6,526 bases of DNA from Planctomycetota bacterium. GTDB lineage: Bacteria > Planctomycetota > Planctomycetia > Pirellulales > UBA1268. The notes beneath the pieces were generated by a model that did no database searches, was not told the origin of the DNA, and was given only the letters and a program-made list of their open reading frames with translations. Below, piece after piece: positions 6,391-6,526 of the stretch. The translations under genes and the position numbers were made by a program. Each line of letters opens with the position of its first letter. Position 1 is the first letter of the stretch. Location of the stretch: NCBI GenBank assembly GCA_003670825.1, contig QWQL01000217.1:1-6526 (forward strand). The letters are read 5' to 3'.

Positions 6391-6526
6391 GTGGGTGCCA
6401 CGCGGCCGCCGCTGCTGGTGAACCTCTTCGGGCTGGCGGCAATTCGGCTGCCACTGGCGATCTTTCTGGCCTGGCCGGAGATCATCCTGCCCGCCGGGCT
6501 CGGCACCGTGGCCGGGTGCGGGATGG
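6391..6526 (+). pseudogene. MATE-like transporter C-terminal fragment, runs off window
   Basis: The frame from 6391 to the window end has no stop and reads GATRPPLLVNLFGLAAIRLP followed by LAIFLAWPEI and a Gly/Ala-rich stretch. This resembles the C-terminal half of MATE-family drug/sodium antiporters, where a G(A/D)TR-P-L motif precedes a membrane helix and an R-(L/I)-P-L-A element. A complete MATE protein has about 450 residues, and this piece would normally lie near residue 340-380. The DUF1501 gene and its hairpin leave no room for the missing N-terminal part. The only in-frame start candidate nearby is GTG 6391. A decayed or rearranged remnant is the simplest reading. The match is from memory and short, so the family call is moderate; a short unrelated membrane protein remains possible. 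Confidence 0.42.

Noticed and set aside
6309..6506. Minus-strand 65-codon frame at the window end
   Set aside because: It overlaps the DUF1501 3' end and the hairpin, is Arg/Pro/Ser-rich, and resembles no known family; the plus-strand MATE-like frame explains the region better.

Overview
The window looks like chromosomal DNA of a planctomycete (Planctomycetota, perhaps Pirellulales; order-level placement is a guess). It is GC-rich. It pairs a bacterial alpha operon carrying a planctomycete-style enlarged ribosomal protein L17 with the DUF1549/DUF1553 plus DUF1501 gene pair that is abundant in Planctomycetota and related PVC bacteria. All recognised genes are on the + strand.

Positions 1-3053 hold the end of the classical alpha operon in conserved order: rpsM (S13, 5' end cut off by the window), rpsK (S11), rpsD (S4, zinc-finger type), rpoA (RNA polymerase alpha subunit) and rplQ (L17). 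These supply 30S and 50S ribosomal proteins and the scaffold subunit of RNA polymerase. rpoA and rplQ have clear Shine-Dalgarno sequences; rpsK and rpsD do not. A small GC hairpin followed by four T lies between rpsK and rpsD and could act as an internal attenuator or processing site.

Positions 3054-3167 are a short intergenic region that probably separates two transcription units. It has overlapping inverted repeats, a TAGAAT -10-like hexamer, a 12-bp palindrome and a striking cluster of five CGGTG/CACCG pentamers.

Positions 3168-6328 hold two predicted exported proteins of unknown function. The first is a Sec-type DUF1549/DUF1553 protein with one CXXCH motif. The second, after a 152-bp gap, is a Tat-type DUF1501 protein of the alkaline phosphatase/sulfatase-like class. 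They probably work together in or at the cell envelope, but their substrate is unknown.

Positions 6329-6526 begin with a strong GC-rich hairpin, a likely end-of-unit structure. It is followed by an open frame resembling the C-terminal part of a MATE-family transporter, with no room for the N-terminal two thirds. This is best read as a decayed or truncated remnant, running off the window.

No RNA genes, CRISPR arrays, insertion sequences or phage genes were seen. Most of the window is conserved housekeeping sequence. The less explained parts are the pentamer cluster upstream of the DUF1549 gene, the exported protein pair and the MATE-like fragment.
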